A stretch of DNA of 64,000 nucleotides from Knoellia locipacati (lineage in GTDB: Bacteria > Actinomycetota > Actinomycetes > Actinomycetales > Dermatophilaceae). A model generated the notes under the pieces. It saw only the letters and a list, made by a program, of their open reading frames with translations, had not been told where the DNA came from and did not search any database. The stretch is from NCBI RefSeq assembly GCF_007992835.1, contig NZ_BKBA01000013.1, positions 1 through 64,000 of the forward strand, in the 5' to 3' direction. Both the position numbers and the translations under genes were made by a program. Shown here in pieces: positions 45,600-54,910 of this stretch (within the stretch, counting starts at the first letter, position 1; each line of letters starts with the position of its first letter).

Positions 45600-46847
45600 T
45601 CAGGCGGCCACCTCGCTCCACGGGTGTCGCGGCCGCATCTGGTGGTGGACCATCTGCGAGAGGTACCCGGCCAGCGTGTAGCCCGGGTGGACGCGCAGGG
45701 CCCGCTCGGCGGCGTCGCCGGCAGTGGCGCCGTTGCCCACCCCCCAGGCGACACAGCCGGCCACGGTGCACATCGCCGCCGCCTCCAGGGCGAACTCGTC
45801 GGGGATGCGGGTGGCGACGTGCAGCACCCGCCGGAGCACGACCTCGGACTGCTCCGAAGTCGTCGTCGGACCCGCGGGCACGTGCTCTCCGAGCAGGGCG
45901 CGCGAGGCGTCGTCGACGAGGTCGAGCGGGAACATCACCGGTGACATCCATGCAACGAGCGAGTCGCGCCACTCCTTGTCCACGAGGGAGTGCGCCAGGC
46001 GAGCCACCTCGTCGTCGGACACGGCGAAGGTGTCGCCGCGCTCCCCGACCGGGGCCAGGACCTGCGCCCACAGGTCCGGAACGCGGTCGAGCTCCCGGAT
46101 GCGTGCCCGGATGCGGGAGAGCGCCTCGTCCAGCGCGGCCTCCCGCGCGGCGCGTTCCTCCTCGCCCTCGTCGTCGTCATCGCCCCACGAGTCGCAGCAG
46201 TCGCACTCCGAGCGGCACGCCCCCCCGCGCTCCTCGTCGTCACGCGTCCCGCACGGCAGGACCCCCTCCGCGTCGATCTCGTCGTCGAACCGCTCCCCGA
46301 GGTTCGCGAGGGCATCACCGACCCCGTGGCTCACGGCCGGGTCCTCGGCCACGAGGGCGCCCAGCTCGTCGCGGCTCGCGAGCGGAGCACTGCCGCGGGC
46401 GATGAACTCGGCGACGGCGGGCACCGTGGCCTCGTCCGGCAGGGGGTGGCCGTCCACGTGCTCGGCCAGGAGCCCGTCGAGCTCGTCGCCGGGCCGGCAG
46501 CACCAGCCCCACCATCGCCCGTCACGTACGACGACGTGGTCGATGATGCCGATGCCCGCCGCGACCATGCCCTTGTGCAGGGCGCGCAGCAGCGACCTCG
46601 ACTCGCCGGGCACGGTGTCGTGCCCGACGAGCATGGCTGCCTGCGGCCGGACCCGTCCCAAGCTCTCGAGCAGGTGCTCGGCCGTCGGGCCGACGTCCTT
46701 CTCGGGCGGGATGTCGATGCGCGCGACGGGGCCCAGGACCCGGTCGGTCACCATGATGATGGCGACGCACTGCTCCGGCCGGTGCCCGAGCTGGTGCGGC
46801 AGCACCGCCAGCAGCTCTTCGGTGGTGGAGATCTTCACTGAGGTCAT
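45600..46847 (-). CDS. DUF4192 family protein with Cys/Asp-rich insert
   Basis: A 415-residue actinobacterial protein. The start (ISTTEELLAVLPHQLGHRPEQ) and the end (HPGYTLAGYLSQMVHHQMRP) are typical of DUF4192, whose function is unknown. Residues 199-233 hold an unusual insert with five cysteines (C199, C211, C215, C217, C218) followed by an acidic run (DDDDEGEEE). This could bind metal, but that is speculation. It stands between the SAM-IV riboswitch of metX and the DUF1232 gene. Confidence 0.85.
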   Translation of the reverse strand: MTSVKISTTEELLAVLPHQLGHRPEQCVAIIMVTDRVLGPVARIDIPPEKDVGPTAEHLLESLGRVRPQAAMLVGHDTVPGESRSLLRALHKGMVAAGIGIIDHVVVRDGRWWGWCCRPGDELDGLLAEHVDGHPLPDEATVPAVAEFIARGSAPLASRDELGALVAEDPAVSHGVGDALANLGERFDDEIDAEGVLPCGTRDDEERGGACRSECDCCDSWGDDDDEGEEERAAREAALDEALSRIRARIRELDRVPDLWAQVLAPVGERGDTFAVSDDEVARLAHSLVDKEWRDSLVAWMSPVMFPLDLVDDASRALLGEHVPAGPTTTSEQSEVVLRRVLHVATRIPDEFALEAAAMCTVAGCVAWGVGNGATAGDAAERALRVHPGYTLAGYLSQMVHHQMRPRHPWSEVAA

Positions 46848-46941
46848 GACCCCAGCGTCAGGAGGAACCGGCTCCCCCGGGAAGGGTCAGGTCACGCACC
46901 TGTGGAGGGCGGACGGCATACGAGGTGCCTGTGGACGACGC

Positions 46942-47379
46942 TCACGCACGAGGCGAGGCGGAACCGCCACGCAGGCCGTCGTCGACGACCTCACCGGGCA
47001 CCGCGTCGGCAGCCGAGCGGGGCCCCGCTCCGTGGCCCGACCCACGACCGGTCGCGCGCTCCCACTCGAGGAACGCCTCGGTCTCGGTGACGAGCTGGGC
47101 GGCCAGCCACGAGCCGACCACGGCGTCGTCGGCGAGCCCGAAGGCCCCCAGCAGAGCCTCGGGCAGCAGGTCGACCGGCGAGACGAGGTAGCCCGCAGCG
47201 CCGGCGATCATGAGCAGCCGGCCGACGGAGGTGCCGGTGTACTCACCCGAGCGCACCGCCTTGACCAGCCGCGGCACGGCCTGGGCCCGCTCGACCATCG
47301 AGGGCCCACCTGGCCGGGTGGCGATGCGCACCGCCGTCGCGAGGCTCTTGAACGTGGTGACCTTGGAAGCCATCGCCAT
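46942..47379 (-). CDS. YkvA/DUF1232 family membrane protein
   Basis: A 145-residue protein with the DUF1232 signature YLVSPVDLLPEALLG (about 64-78), followed by LADDAVVGSWLAAQLV. One or two hydrophobic segments suggest membrane association. The function is unknown. It starts three bases after the stop of the EcsC-like gene upstream, so the two are probably one operon. Confidence 0.85.
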   Translation of the reverse strand: MAMASKVTTFKSLATAVRIATRPGGPSMVERAQAVPRLVKAVRSGEYTGTSVGRLLMIAGAAGYLVSPVDLLPEALLGAFGLADDAVVGSWLAAQLVTETEAFLEWERATGRGSGHGAGPRSAADAVPGEVVDDGLRGGSASPRA

Positions 47380-47382
47380 GGG

Positions 47383-48132
47383 TCAGCCCTTCGCGATCTG
47401 CGCTGACGCCGTGGGGAACTCGCGCCGCGCGTTGTCCGAGATCCGCTTGAGGAGCCACCCGTCGAGCCCGGCGCCGACGACGCCGCCGACGAGCGGGACG
47501 TTGCGACCGAAGCGCGAGAACGTCTTCTTGCCGGCGGTCGACAGCAACCGGAACCCGATCGCCTTGTTGACGACCATGAGCGCCGGGCCGGGCAGTCGCT
47601 GGGCCGCGAGGTTCGTGAGGCGACCGGTCGGGGCGACCATGCCGGCCTTGGCGAGCAGGTCGTCGGCGTCCGCACCCACGAGGGTGAGGAGGACGGCCGT
47701 GCGGATCTGCGGCTGGCTGATGTCGTGGCCACGCACCTGGGCGATGGCGCCCGTCATGCGCGTGGCGATGAGGTAGAAGCCGAGGACGTTGGCCGGCAGC
47801 GAGACCGGCAGAGTGATGAACCCGCCGAGGCTCGTGACGAAGCCGCCGGCGGCCGCGAGCTTGAGGTGGCTCTTGACGATGTCGTCGACCGCGGCGTCGG
47901 CGTTGCCGCCGTTCTTCCTGAGCGCGCCGGCGGCGACCTTGGCCGCGGAGTCGAACGGGCCCTTGCCGTCGATGCCGGTGTCGAGGAGGTTCTCGACGAC
48001 CTTCGTCGCGGAGTTGCCGACGAAGCCCTGGTCCTTGGGGGCCTCCTGGGCCTGCTCGAGCGCGGACTTGGTCTGCGCGATCTGGTCCTTGGCGTCCTTG
48101 GCGTCGTCCCTGCCGAGTCCGAAGAGTCCCAC
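47383..48132 (-). CDS. EcsC-like protein
   Basis: A 249-residue protein starting MGLFGLGRDDAKD from a GTG at 48132 behind GGAGG. A helical N-terminus leads to hydrophobic segments (GGFVTSLGGFITLPVSLPAN) and a C-terminal FGRNVPLVGGVVGAGLDGWL motif that resembles the EcsC family. EcsC proteins are linked to ABC-transporter loci in Bacillus but have no clear activity. It is followed closely by the DUF1232 gene. The family call is moderately sure. Confidence 0.65.
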   Translation of the reverse strand: MGLFGLGRDDAKDAKDQIAQTKSALEQAQEAPKDQGFVGNSATKVVENLLDTGIDGKGPFDSAAKVAAGALRKNGGNADAAVDDIVKSHLKLAAAGGFVTSLGGFITLPVSLPANVLGFYLIATRMTGAIAQVRGHDISQPQIRTAVLLTLVGADADDLLAKAGMVAPTGRLTNLAAQRLPGPALMVVNKAIGFRLLSTAGKKTFSRFGRNVPLVGGVVGAGLDGWLLKRISDNARREFPTASAQIAKG

Positions 48133-48286
48133 TGATGACCTCCTGTGGCGTCCGGGTCGCCCCGGCGCCGTTGCGAAGCTGTCTCGTCGCTGTCGCGACA
48201 CTGCTGTCCCGACCGATCCTGCCACGTCAGAGCGGGTGCGCCGCTCGCGTGCGGAGGTGTCCTGACCCTCACCTAGGCTTCGCCCC

Positions 48287-49984
48287 ATGCCACCTCCCGG
48301 CGGCCCCGCCGACCTCGTCGCCGCCGTCGTCCACGGTGGCCGCGCCGCGCTCGTCGGTGACGGCGTTCGCCTCGTGGGATCGCTCCCGGACCTGGCTCGC
48401 GAGATGGCCGGGTGGGAGTCCGCCTCCCGACCGCGGTGGGTCTGGTGGTCCGCCCGGTATGCCGGCGAGCTGGTGTCCGCGCTCGGCTCCCCCATCGCTC
48501 GGGCCTGGGACCTCGCCGAGGGCCACCGGATCCTCCACGGCGGCTGGAACGCCGAGCCCGGACGGGTCTGGGCGGGAGCGCACGGCATACCGGTCACGAC
48601 GATGCCGGCGCCGTCGGCAGGTGACCTGTTCGACTTCTCCGCGGGTGACGAGGTGGGGCCGGACGAGCTCGTGCGGCCCGACGGCCACCTGCGGGCCGAT
48701 GCCGCGTCGGGCTGGCTCGAGAGTGACGACCACCTGCTCCGGTGGGCCGAGGCGGCGCTCGAGTGCGCTGTGCGACAGCGGGATCGCGCCGAGTCGTTGC
48801 GCGCCCGCACCGTCGCCACGATCCACTCCGAGTCCGCGGCGGCCCTGATGTGCCTCGAGCTCGAGAGGGGCGGGCTGCCCGTCGACCGGGTCGTGATGGA
48901 GCGGCTCATCGGCGAGTTCGCCGGCCCTCGCGCCGCGTCCGAGGAGGCCGCGGTCGCGGCCCGTCGCGAGCGCGACGCCGAGGTCCTGCGCCACGTGCCC
49001 GGCCGCGAGTCGACCGACCTGCGCAACCCCCAGCAGGTGCGCGACATGCTCGCCGGGGTGGGCGTCGACGTCCCCAACACGCGCAAGTGGGTCCTCGACG
49101 CCTACCGCCAGGTGCACCCCGTCGTCGACGCCCTCCTCACCTGGCGCAAGGCCGAGCGGATCGCGACGACCTACGGCTACCGGTGGCTCGACGAGTGCGT
49201 CGGTCCCGACGACCGGCTGCGTGGAGGGTGGTCGGCCTGTGACGGCGCGGCCGGGCGGATGACTGCCGAGAACGGCCTGCACAACCTGCCCGCGGCCCTG
49301 CGCTCCGGGGTTGCAGCGCACCCCGGGCACGTCTTCGTCCGGGCCGACCTCGGGCAGATCGAGCCCCGCGTCCTCGCGGTGGTGTCGGGCGACCCCGTGT
49401 TCGCCGAGGCCACCCGGGCCGACGACCTCTATGCCCCAGTCGCCTCCCGGCTCGGGGTGGAGCGCCCGGTGGCCAAGGTGGCGGTGCTCGCGGCGATGTA
49501 CGGCCAGCGCAGCGGCGCCGCCGGTGAGGCGCTGCGGGGGCTGGAGCGGGCCTACCCCGTGGCGATGGGGCTGCTCGACCGGGCCTACGACAGCGGGGTC
49601 AAGGGCGAACCGCTGCGGACGTTCGGTGGGCGGCTCATCCCCACCGGCCGCTTCCTCGCCCAGTCCCCCGTCGGCACCAACCCGGCGCTCGACGCGGCCC
49701 GCGGCCGGTTCGCGCGCAACGCGATCATCCAGGGCGCCGCGGCCGAGCTCTTCAAGGCGTGGGCGGCGACGGTGCGGGCACTCGGCGGACCGCTCGGTGC
49801 CCAGATCGTGCTGTGCCTGCACGACGAGCTGCTCGTGCACGCGCCGGCGGAGCGGGCGGACGAGGTGGCGGCCCTGGTCGACCAGGCGCTGGCCGACGCG
49901 TCACGCCGGTGGGCGGCTGGGGCGCCGGTGCGGTTCGTCGCCGACACGTCGGTCATCGCCCGCTGGTCCGACGCCAAGGACTGA
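48287..49984 (+). CDS. Family A DNA polymerase-like protein with degenerate exonuclease domain
   Basis: A 565-residue PolA-like protein, annotated in actinobacteria as bifunctional 3'-5' exonuclease/DNA polymerase. Motif A is RADLGQIEPRVLA (family form DYSQIELR) with catalytic Asp and Glu kept. Motif B is RPVAKVAVLAAMYG, with Arg, Lys and Tyr-Gly kept but Leu at the usual Phe/Tyr position. Motif C is CLHDELLVHA, intact. The N-terminal 180 residues lack the DEDD residues of an active proofreading domain. A role in repair is inferred. It is convergent with PAC2. Confidence 0.85.
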   Translation: MPPPGGPADLVAAVVHGGRAALVGDGVRLVGSLPDLAREMAGWESASRPRWVWWSARYAGELVSALGSPIARAWDLAEGHRILHGGWNAEPGRVWAGAHGIPVTTMPAPSAGDLFDFSAGDEVGPDELVRPDGHLRADAASGWLESDDHLLRWAEAALECAVRQRDRAESLRARTVATIHSESAAALMCLELERGGLPVDRVVMERLIGEFAGPRAASEEAAVAARRERDAEVLRHVPGRESTDLRNPQQVRDMLAGVGVDVPNTRKWVLDAYRQVHPVVDALLTWRKAERIATTYGYRWLDECVGPDDRLRGGWSACDGAAGRMTAENGLHNLPAALRSGVAAHPGHVFVRADLGQIEPRVLAVVSGDPVFAEATRADDLYAPVASRLGVERPVAKVAVLAAMYGQRSGAAGEALRGLERAYPVAMGLLDRAYDSGVKGEPLRTFGGRLIPTGRFLAQSPVGTNPALDAARGRFARNAIIQGAAAELFKAWAATVRALGGPLGAQIVLCLHDELLVHAPAERADEVAALVDQALADASRRWAAGAPVRFVADTSVIARWSDAKD

Positions 49985-50018
49985 CCCACCGGTCCGGTTG
50001 TCGCCGCCATCCTGCGTC

Positions 50019-50042
50019 GTCGCCGGCCGATTCGCCGGCGAC
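50019..50042. terminator. Small hairpin between convergent genes
   Basis: Nine-pair perfect arms (50019-50027 and 50034-50042) with a 6-base loop, between the polymerase-like stop (49984) and the PAC2 stop (50101). Plausible as a shared terminator but weak. Confidence 0.4.
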
Positions 50043-50100
50043 AGCGCGAGGTGGGCCCGACAACGGGGCGGGGGCGGCCGGCATACCCCCTCGAGGTTCG

Positions 50101-51009
50101 TCAGTCGTCGCTGACGTTGCGGAGGAACTCCTCGATGTCGGCACCGAGCTCGTCGGCGGACGGGAGGTCCTCGGCCTCGGTCGCGAGCAGGCTCGGGCGC
50201 TCCTGGCCCTCGACGAACGCGTCGTACTGCTGCTCGAGCGCGCTGACGATCTGGCCGGCCTCGGCATTGTCGTCGAGCTCGGCCGCGATCTCGCGGTTGT
50301 TGACCCCGGCCTTGGCGACGAGCTCGTCGTTGGGCAGGTTGAGCCCGGTCGCGTCGGTGATGGCGTTGAGCGCGGCGAGCGCACCCTCGGCCCACTCGGC
50401 CTGTGCGAGGTACTGCGGCACGTGGATCGCGAACCCGAGGGCATCCCGGCCGGCCTCGCCGAGGCGCAGCTCGAGCAGCGCCGGGAAGCTCGCCGGGACC
50501 TGCACGGTGCCGAACGGCGACTCCTTGTCGCCGACGAGGCGCGGGTCCGTGGCGTGCGCGGTCATCCCGACGGGTCGGGTGTGCGGAACGCCCATGGGGA
50601 TGCCGTGGCTCGTGACGACCAGGGTGATCCCGAGGATCTGGATGAGCTGGCGGATCGCCTCGATGGCCCGCTCCCACTGGAAGTCCGGCTCGGGGCCGGT
50701 GAGCAGGTAGTAGGTCTGGCCGTCGCGGTCGCTCATGCGGTAGAGGACCATCGACGGGTCGGCGTAGCTCTCCCAGCGGTTGGTGTCGAACACCATCGCC
50801 GGGCGGCGCCCGCGGTAGTCGAGCAGCGCGTCGACGTCGAACGTCGCGACGACCTCCGCGTGGGAGGTGTCGACGAGGTGGGTGCCGAGGATGCGCTGGA
50901 TGTTGCCGGCGTCGATGAAGGCGCCGAGGAGCACGATGAGCGCGCCCGGCTGCCGGGTCGGCGGCTGGACATCGATCTCGAAGCGGTAGAGGTCAGACGG
51001 GTTCTGCAC
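50101..51009 (-). CDS. PAC2 family protein
   Basis: A 302-residue protein of the PAC2 (proteasome-assembly-chaperone-like) family seen in actinobacteria. It begins with a strand-turn region (GALIVLLGAFIDAGN, about 22-36) and has VVTSHGIPMGVPHTRPVGM (about 135-153) and FAIHVPQYLAQAEW. Its role in bacteria is not established. The C-terminal 50 residues are acidic. The start is a GTG at 51009 with GAGAGG upstream. It lies 3' of hrpA on the same strand. Confidence 0.85.
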   Translation of the reverse strand: MQNPSDLYRFEIDVQPPTRQPGALIVLLGAFIDAGNIQRILGTHLVDTSHAEVVATFDVDALLDYRGRRPAMVFDTNRWESYADPSMVLYRMSDRDGQTYYLLTGPEPDFQWERAIEAIRQLIQILGITLVVTSHGIPMGVPHTRPVGMTAHATDPRLVGDKESPFGTVQVPASFPALLELRLGEAGRDALGFAIHVPQYLAQAEWAEGALAALNAITDATGLNLPNDELVAKAGVNNREIAAELDDNAEAGQIVSALEQQYDAFVEGQERPSLLATEAEDLPSADELGADIEEFLRNVSDD

Positions 51010-51072
51010 GGGAACAGCCTCTCAGGGGGGTCACGTGTTCGGTCAAACGTGCCGGTGGCCGCGGAGATTCCC

Positions 51073-54000
51073 TCATGGCGTCACCGCTGCGATCGCGTTG
51101 CGCACGCGCTTCTCGCTCACAGGGTGGGCGGTGCCCAGCGACTGGGCGAACAGGCTCACCCGCAGCTCCTCGATCATCCACCCGATCTCGGTCACCTCGG
51201 GTGCCCGTGCCCCGCTCGGCGGGAGCGCGTCGAGCAGGTCGGCGTATGCCGTCTCGATGCTGTCGACCTGCTGCTGCAGCTGTGCTTCGCGCGGGTTCGT
51301 CGCGGCCTTGTCGAGACGCTGGAGCATCGCCTTGAGGTAGCGCTGGAGGTGCGGCATCCGGGCGAGGCCGCTGTCGGCGACGAAGCCGGCGCGCACCAGC
51401 CCGTCCAGCTGGGCCCGGACGTCGGCGGTGGTGACCGCGAGGCTGCGGGCGGTGGCTCCCGACTCGATCGCGTCGAGGCGGCGCCGGACGTCCCCCGCGA
51501 GCGCGAGGACGGGTTCGACGGCCTCGATGGTGAGGAGGACGCGGGTGACGACGTGGGTGCGGACGGCGGCGTGCGCGGTCTCGAACTCCGACCTCGTGCG
51601 GACCTCCCCCGCGACGTGCTCGGCGACGATGGCGTCGACCGCAGCCGCGAGGCAGTCCTCGAGCAGCGCCGGGACGGAGCCGTGGGGGTTCTGGCCGAGG
51701 GCGAGCTTCTGGGCGTTGGACAGTCGCGCGAGGACCCGCTTCCAGGGAGCGGTCGTGTTGAGCAGGAGCAGGCGACGCACGCCCTGCCGGTGTGCCGCGG
51801 CAGCCGTGCCCGGGTGGTCGAGGACGCGCAGCGCGACCGACGAGCCCTCGTCCACGAGCGCAGGGAAGCCCTGCACGGTGTGACCGGCGGACCGGCCCTC
51901 GAAGGTCCTCGGCACGTCGTCGATGGTCCACGCGGTGAGGCCACGGCGCTCGATCGACGCGCCGGCCTTGGCCATGCGCTGGCGCACGGCGCCCTGCGAC
52001 TTCGGCCGCAGCTCGTCGAGGTCCTTGCCGCGGGCGACGACTCGCCCGCCCGGCGCCTCCACCGAGAACGTCAGCCGGAGGTGGTCGGGCACGCGGGCCC
52101 AGTCCCACTCCGCGGGCGGGATGCTCACACCGGTGCGCTCACGCAGGACCCGGGCCAGCTCGTCGGTGAAGGCCGCGCCGGACGTCGGGTCGGCGGCCGC
52201 CAGCGCGGCGCGGGCATGGTCCGGTGTCGGGACGAAGTGCCGGCGGGTCGCCTTGGGCAGCGACTTGAGCAGGGCCACGGCGAGGTCCTCGCGCAGCCCC
52301 GGCACCTGCCAGTCGAACCCGGCGGTGTCCACCCGGTTGAGCACCGCGGTGGGGACGTGGACGGTCGCGCCGTCAGCGGCGTCGCCGGGCGAGAACTGGT
52401 AGGTGACGTCGAGCTCGAGGTCGCCCTGCCGCCAGGTTCGCGGGTAGTCCCCGGCCGACACCGTGTCGGCGTCCTCACGGGTGAGCAGCTCCTCGGTGAA
52501 GGTCAGCAGGTCGGGGCGGCGTCGCTGCTCGCCCCTCCACCAGCGGTCGAAGTGGCGCACCGACGTGACGTCCGGCGGGATGCGGGCGTCGTAGAACTCG
52601 AACACCACCTCGTCGTCGACGATGAGGTCGCGGCGGCGGGCACGTTCCTCGAGCTCAGAGAGGCGCTGCAGGAGTGCGGTGTTGGCCTTCCAGAACGCGT
52701 GGTGGGTGTCCCAGTCGCCCTCGACGAGGGCGTTGCGGATGAAGAGGTCGCGGGCCTCCTCCTGGTTGATCCGGCCATACTGCACCGTGCGGTCGACGAT
52801 GAGGGGGACGCCGTAGAGGGTGACCCGCTCCGAGGCGATGACGCTCCCCTGCGACTTGCTCCACCGGGGCTCGCTGAACGTCCGCTTGACGACGTGGGCG
52901 CCGATCTCCTCGGCCCACACCGGGTCGATGGCGGCGTTGACCCGGGCCCAGAGCCGGGTGGTCTCGACGAGCTCGGCGGCCATGACGACGTCGGGCTGCT
53001 TCTTGAACAGGCCCGAACCGGGGTTGATGCCGAACCGCGAACCGCGCGCGCCGGCATACTCGCGCTTCTGCTCGTCACGGACGCCGACGTGCGAGAGGAG
53101 ACCGGCCAGCAGCGCGCGGTGGACGGTGTCCCAGTCGGGCTCACCGCCCTGCGCGGCCGTGCTCTGCTCCGGGTCGATCCGCGCCGACTTGCACGCGCTG
53201 CGGAGCTGCTGGTGGAGGTCCTGCCACTCGCGGATCCGCAGGTAGTGGAGGAACTCGGCCTTGCACATCCGGCGAAAGGCGCTGCCGGACAACGCCTTCT
53301 GCTGCTCCTTGAGGTAGCGCCACAGGGCGTGGAAGCCCGCGAAGTCCGAGGTCTCGCTCTTGAAGCGCGCGTGCTGCTGCTGGGCCTGCGCCTCCTTGTC
53401 GACCGGCCGCTCGCGCGGGTCCTGGATCGACAGCGCGGCGACGATGACGAGGACCTCCTTGGTGCACCCGAGTCGCCCCGCCTCGATGATCATCCGCCCC
53501 ATCCGGGGGTCGAGCGGCAGCCGTGCCAGCGTCTTGCCGTCGGCGGTGAGCCGCCTCTCTCCCCTCCTCCCCTGTCCGTCGCGCAGCGCCCGCAGCTCCT
53601 CGAGCAGCCGGACGCCATCGGCGATCTGCTTGGGGTCGGGGGCGTCGACGAAGGGGAAGCGGGCGATGTCGCCGAGGCCGAGCGAGGTCATCTGGAGGAT
53701 GACGGCGGCGAGGGAGGTGCGCTGGATCTCGGGCTCGGTGAACTCCGCGCGGTTGTCGAAGTCCTCCTGCGAGTACAGGCGGATCGCGATGCCGTCGGCG
53801 ACGCGCCCGCACCGGCCGGAGCGCTGGGCTGCGCTCGCCTGCGAGATGGGCTCGATGGGCAGGCGCTGCACCTTGGTGCGCTGGGAGTAGCGCGAGATGC
53901 GGGCGGTGCCGGTGTCGATGACGTAGCCGATGCCGGGGACGGTGAGCGAGGTCTCGGCGACGTTGGTGGCGAGGATGATCCGGCGCCCCTTGCCCCGGGT

Positions 54001-54906
54001 GAAGACCCGGTGCTGCTCGGCCGCCGACAGCCGGGCGTAGAGGGGCAGGATCTCGGTGCTGGGGAGGCCGAGGGCCGTGAGCGCGTCGGCGGCGTCGCGA
54101 ATCTCTCGCTCTCCCGAGAAGAAGACGAGGATGTCGGTGGCCGTGTGGCCCGGCGGGGTCTCGGTCCAGAGCTCGGTCACGGCGTCGCACACGGCGGTGA
54201 CCTGGTCGCGCTCCTCGACGACGTGTCCGCCCTCCGCGCGCTCGACGAGAGGGCGGTAGCGGATCTCGACGGGGTAGGTCCGGCCCGAGACCTCGATGAC
54301 CGGGACCTCGCGGACGACCTTGCCGTGCACGTCCGTCGCGAAGTGCTCGGCGAAGCGCGCGGGGTCGATGGTTGCCGAGGTGATGACGACCTTGAGGTCG
54401 GGACGGCGCGGCAGCAGCGACTTGAGGTAGCCCAGGATGAAGTCGATGTTGAGCGAGCGCTCGTGGGCCTCGTCGATGATGATCGTGTCGTAGCGGCGCA
54501 GGTCGCGGTCGCGCTGCATCTCGGCGAGCAGGATGCCGTCGGTCATGACCTTGACCCGGGTGCGGTCGCTCGAGTGGTCGGTGAAGCGCACCTGGTAGCC
54601 GACGAGGTCGCCGAGCTCGACCTCCATCTCCTCGGCGATGCGCTCGGCGACGGACCGGGCGGCGATCCGGCGGGGCTGGGTGTGCCCGATCTGGCCGCCC
54701 CCGCCGAGGCCGAGCTCGAGGCACATCTTGGGCAGCTGGGTGGTCTTGCCGGAGCCGGTCTCACCGGCGATGACGACGACCTGGTGGTCCCGGATCGCGG
54801 CAAGGATGTCGTCGCGACGCTCGACGACGGGGAGCTGCTCGGGGTACCTCAGCTGCGCGGGGTCGACGGGGCCACGGTCGGTGACGACGGATCCGGGCTC
54901 GGGCAC
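51073..54906 (-). CDS. hrpA: ATP-dependent RNA helicase HrpA
   Basis: A 1277-residue DEAH-box helicase of the usual HrpA length. Motif I is IAGETGSGKTTQLPK (about residues 44-58), motif II is IIIDEAHERSLN (about 142-153), motif III is ITSATI, and motif VI is QRSGRCGRV. A C-terminal OB-fold and the bacterial DUF3418 extension follow. HrpA rescues stalled ribosomes in E. coli. The start is a GTG at 54906, four bases after the preceding gene's stop; the frame is open further upstream but overlaps that gene. Confidence 0.94.
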   Translation of the reverse strand: MPEPGSVVTDRGPVDPAQLRYPEQLPVVERRDDILAAIRDHQVVVIAGETGSGKTTQLPKMCLELGLGGGGQIGHTQPRRIAARSVAERIAEEMEVELGDLVGYQVRFTDHSSDRTRVKVMTDGILLAEMQRDRDLRRYDTIIIDEAHERSLNIDFILGYLKSLLPRRPDLKVVITSATIDPARFAEHFATDVHGKVVREVPVIEVSGRTYPVEIRYRPLVERAEGGHVVEERDQVTAVCDAVTELWTETPPGHTATDILVFFSGEREIRDAADALTALGLPSTEILPLYARLSAAEQHRVFTRGKGRRIILATNVAETSLTVPGIGYVIDTGTARISRYSQRTKVQRLPIEPISQASAAQRSGRCGRVADGIAIRLYSQEDFDNRAEFTEPEIQRTSLAAVILQMTSLGLGDIARFPFVDAPDPKQIADGVRLLEELRALRDGQGRRGERRLTADGKTLARLPLDPRMGRMIIEAGRLGCTKEVLVIVAALSIQDPRERPVDKEAQAQQQHARFKSETSDFAGFHALWRYLKEQQKALSGSAFRRMCKAEFLHYLRIREWQDLHQQLRSACKSARIDPEQSTAAQGGEPDWDTVHRALLAGLLSHVGVRDEQKREYAGARGSRFGINPGSGLFKKQPDVVMAAELVETTRLWARVNAAIDPVWAEEIGAHVVKRTFSEPRWSKSQGSVIASERVTLYGVPLIVDRTVQYGRINQEEARDLFIRNALVEGDWDTHHAFWKANTALLQRLSELEERARRRDLIVDDEVVFEFYDARIPPDVTSVRHFDRWWRGEQRRRPDLLTFTEELLTREDADTVSAGDYPRTWRQGDLELDVTYQFSPGDAADGATVHVPTAVLNRVDTAGFDWQVPGLREDLAVALLKSLPKATRRHFVPTPDHARAALAAADPTSGAAFTDELARVLRERTGVSIPPAEWDWARVPDHLRLTFSVEAPGGRVVARGKDLDELRPKSQGAVRQRMAKAGASIERRGLTAWTIDDVPRTFEGRSAGHTVQGFPALVDEGSSVALRVLDHPGTAAAAHRQGVRRLLLLNTTAPWKRVLARLSNAQKLALGQNPHGSVPALLEDCLAAAVDAIVAEHVAGEVRTRSEFETAHAAVRTHVVTRVLLTIEAVEPVLALAGDVRRRLDAIESGATARSLAVTTADVRAQLDGLVRAGFVADSGLARMPHLQRYLKAMLQRLDKAATNPREAQLQQQVDSIETAYADLLDALPPSGARAPEVTEIGWMIEELRVSLFAQSLGTAHPVSEKRVRNAIAAVTP

Positions 54907-54910
54907 GCGC

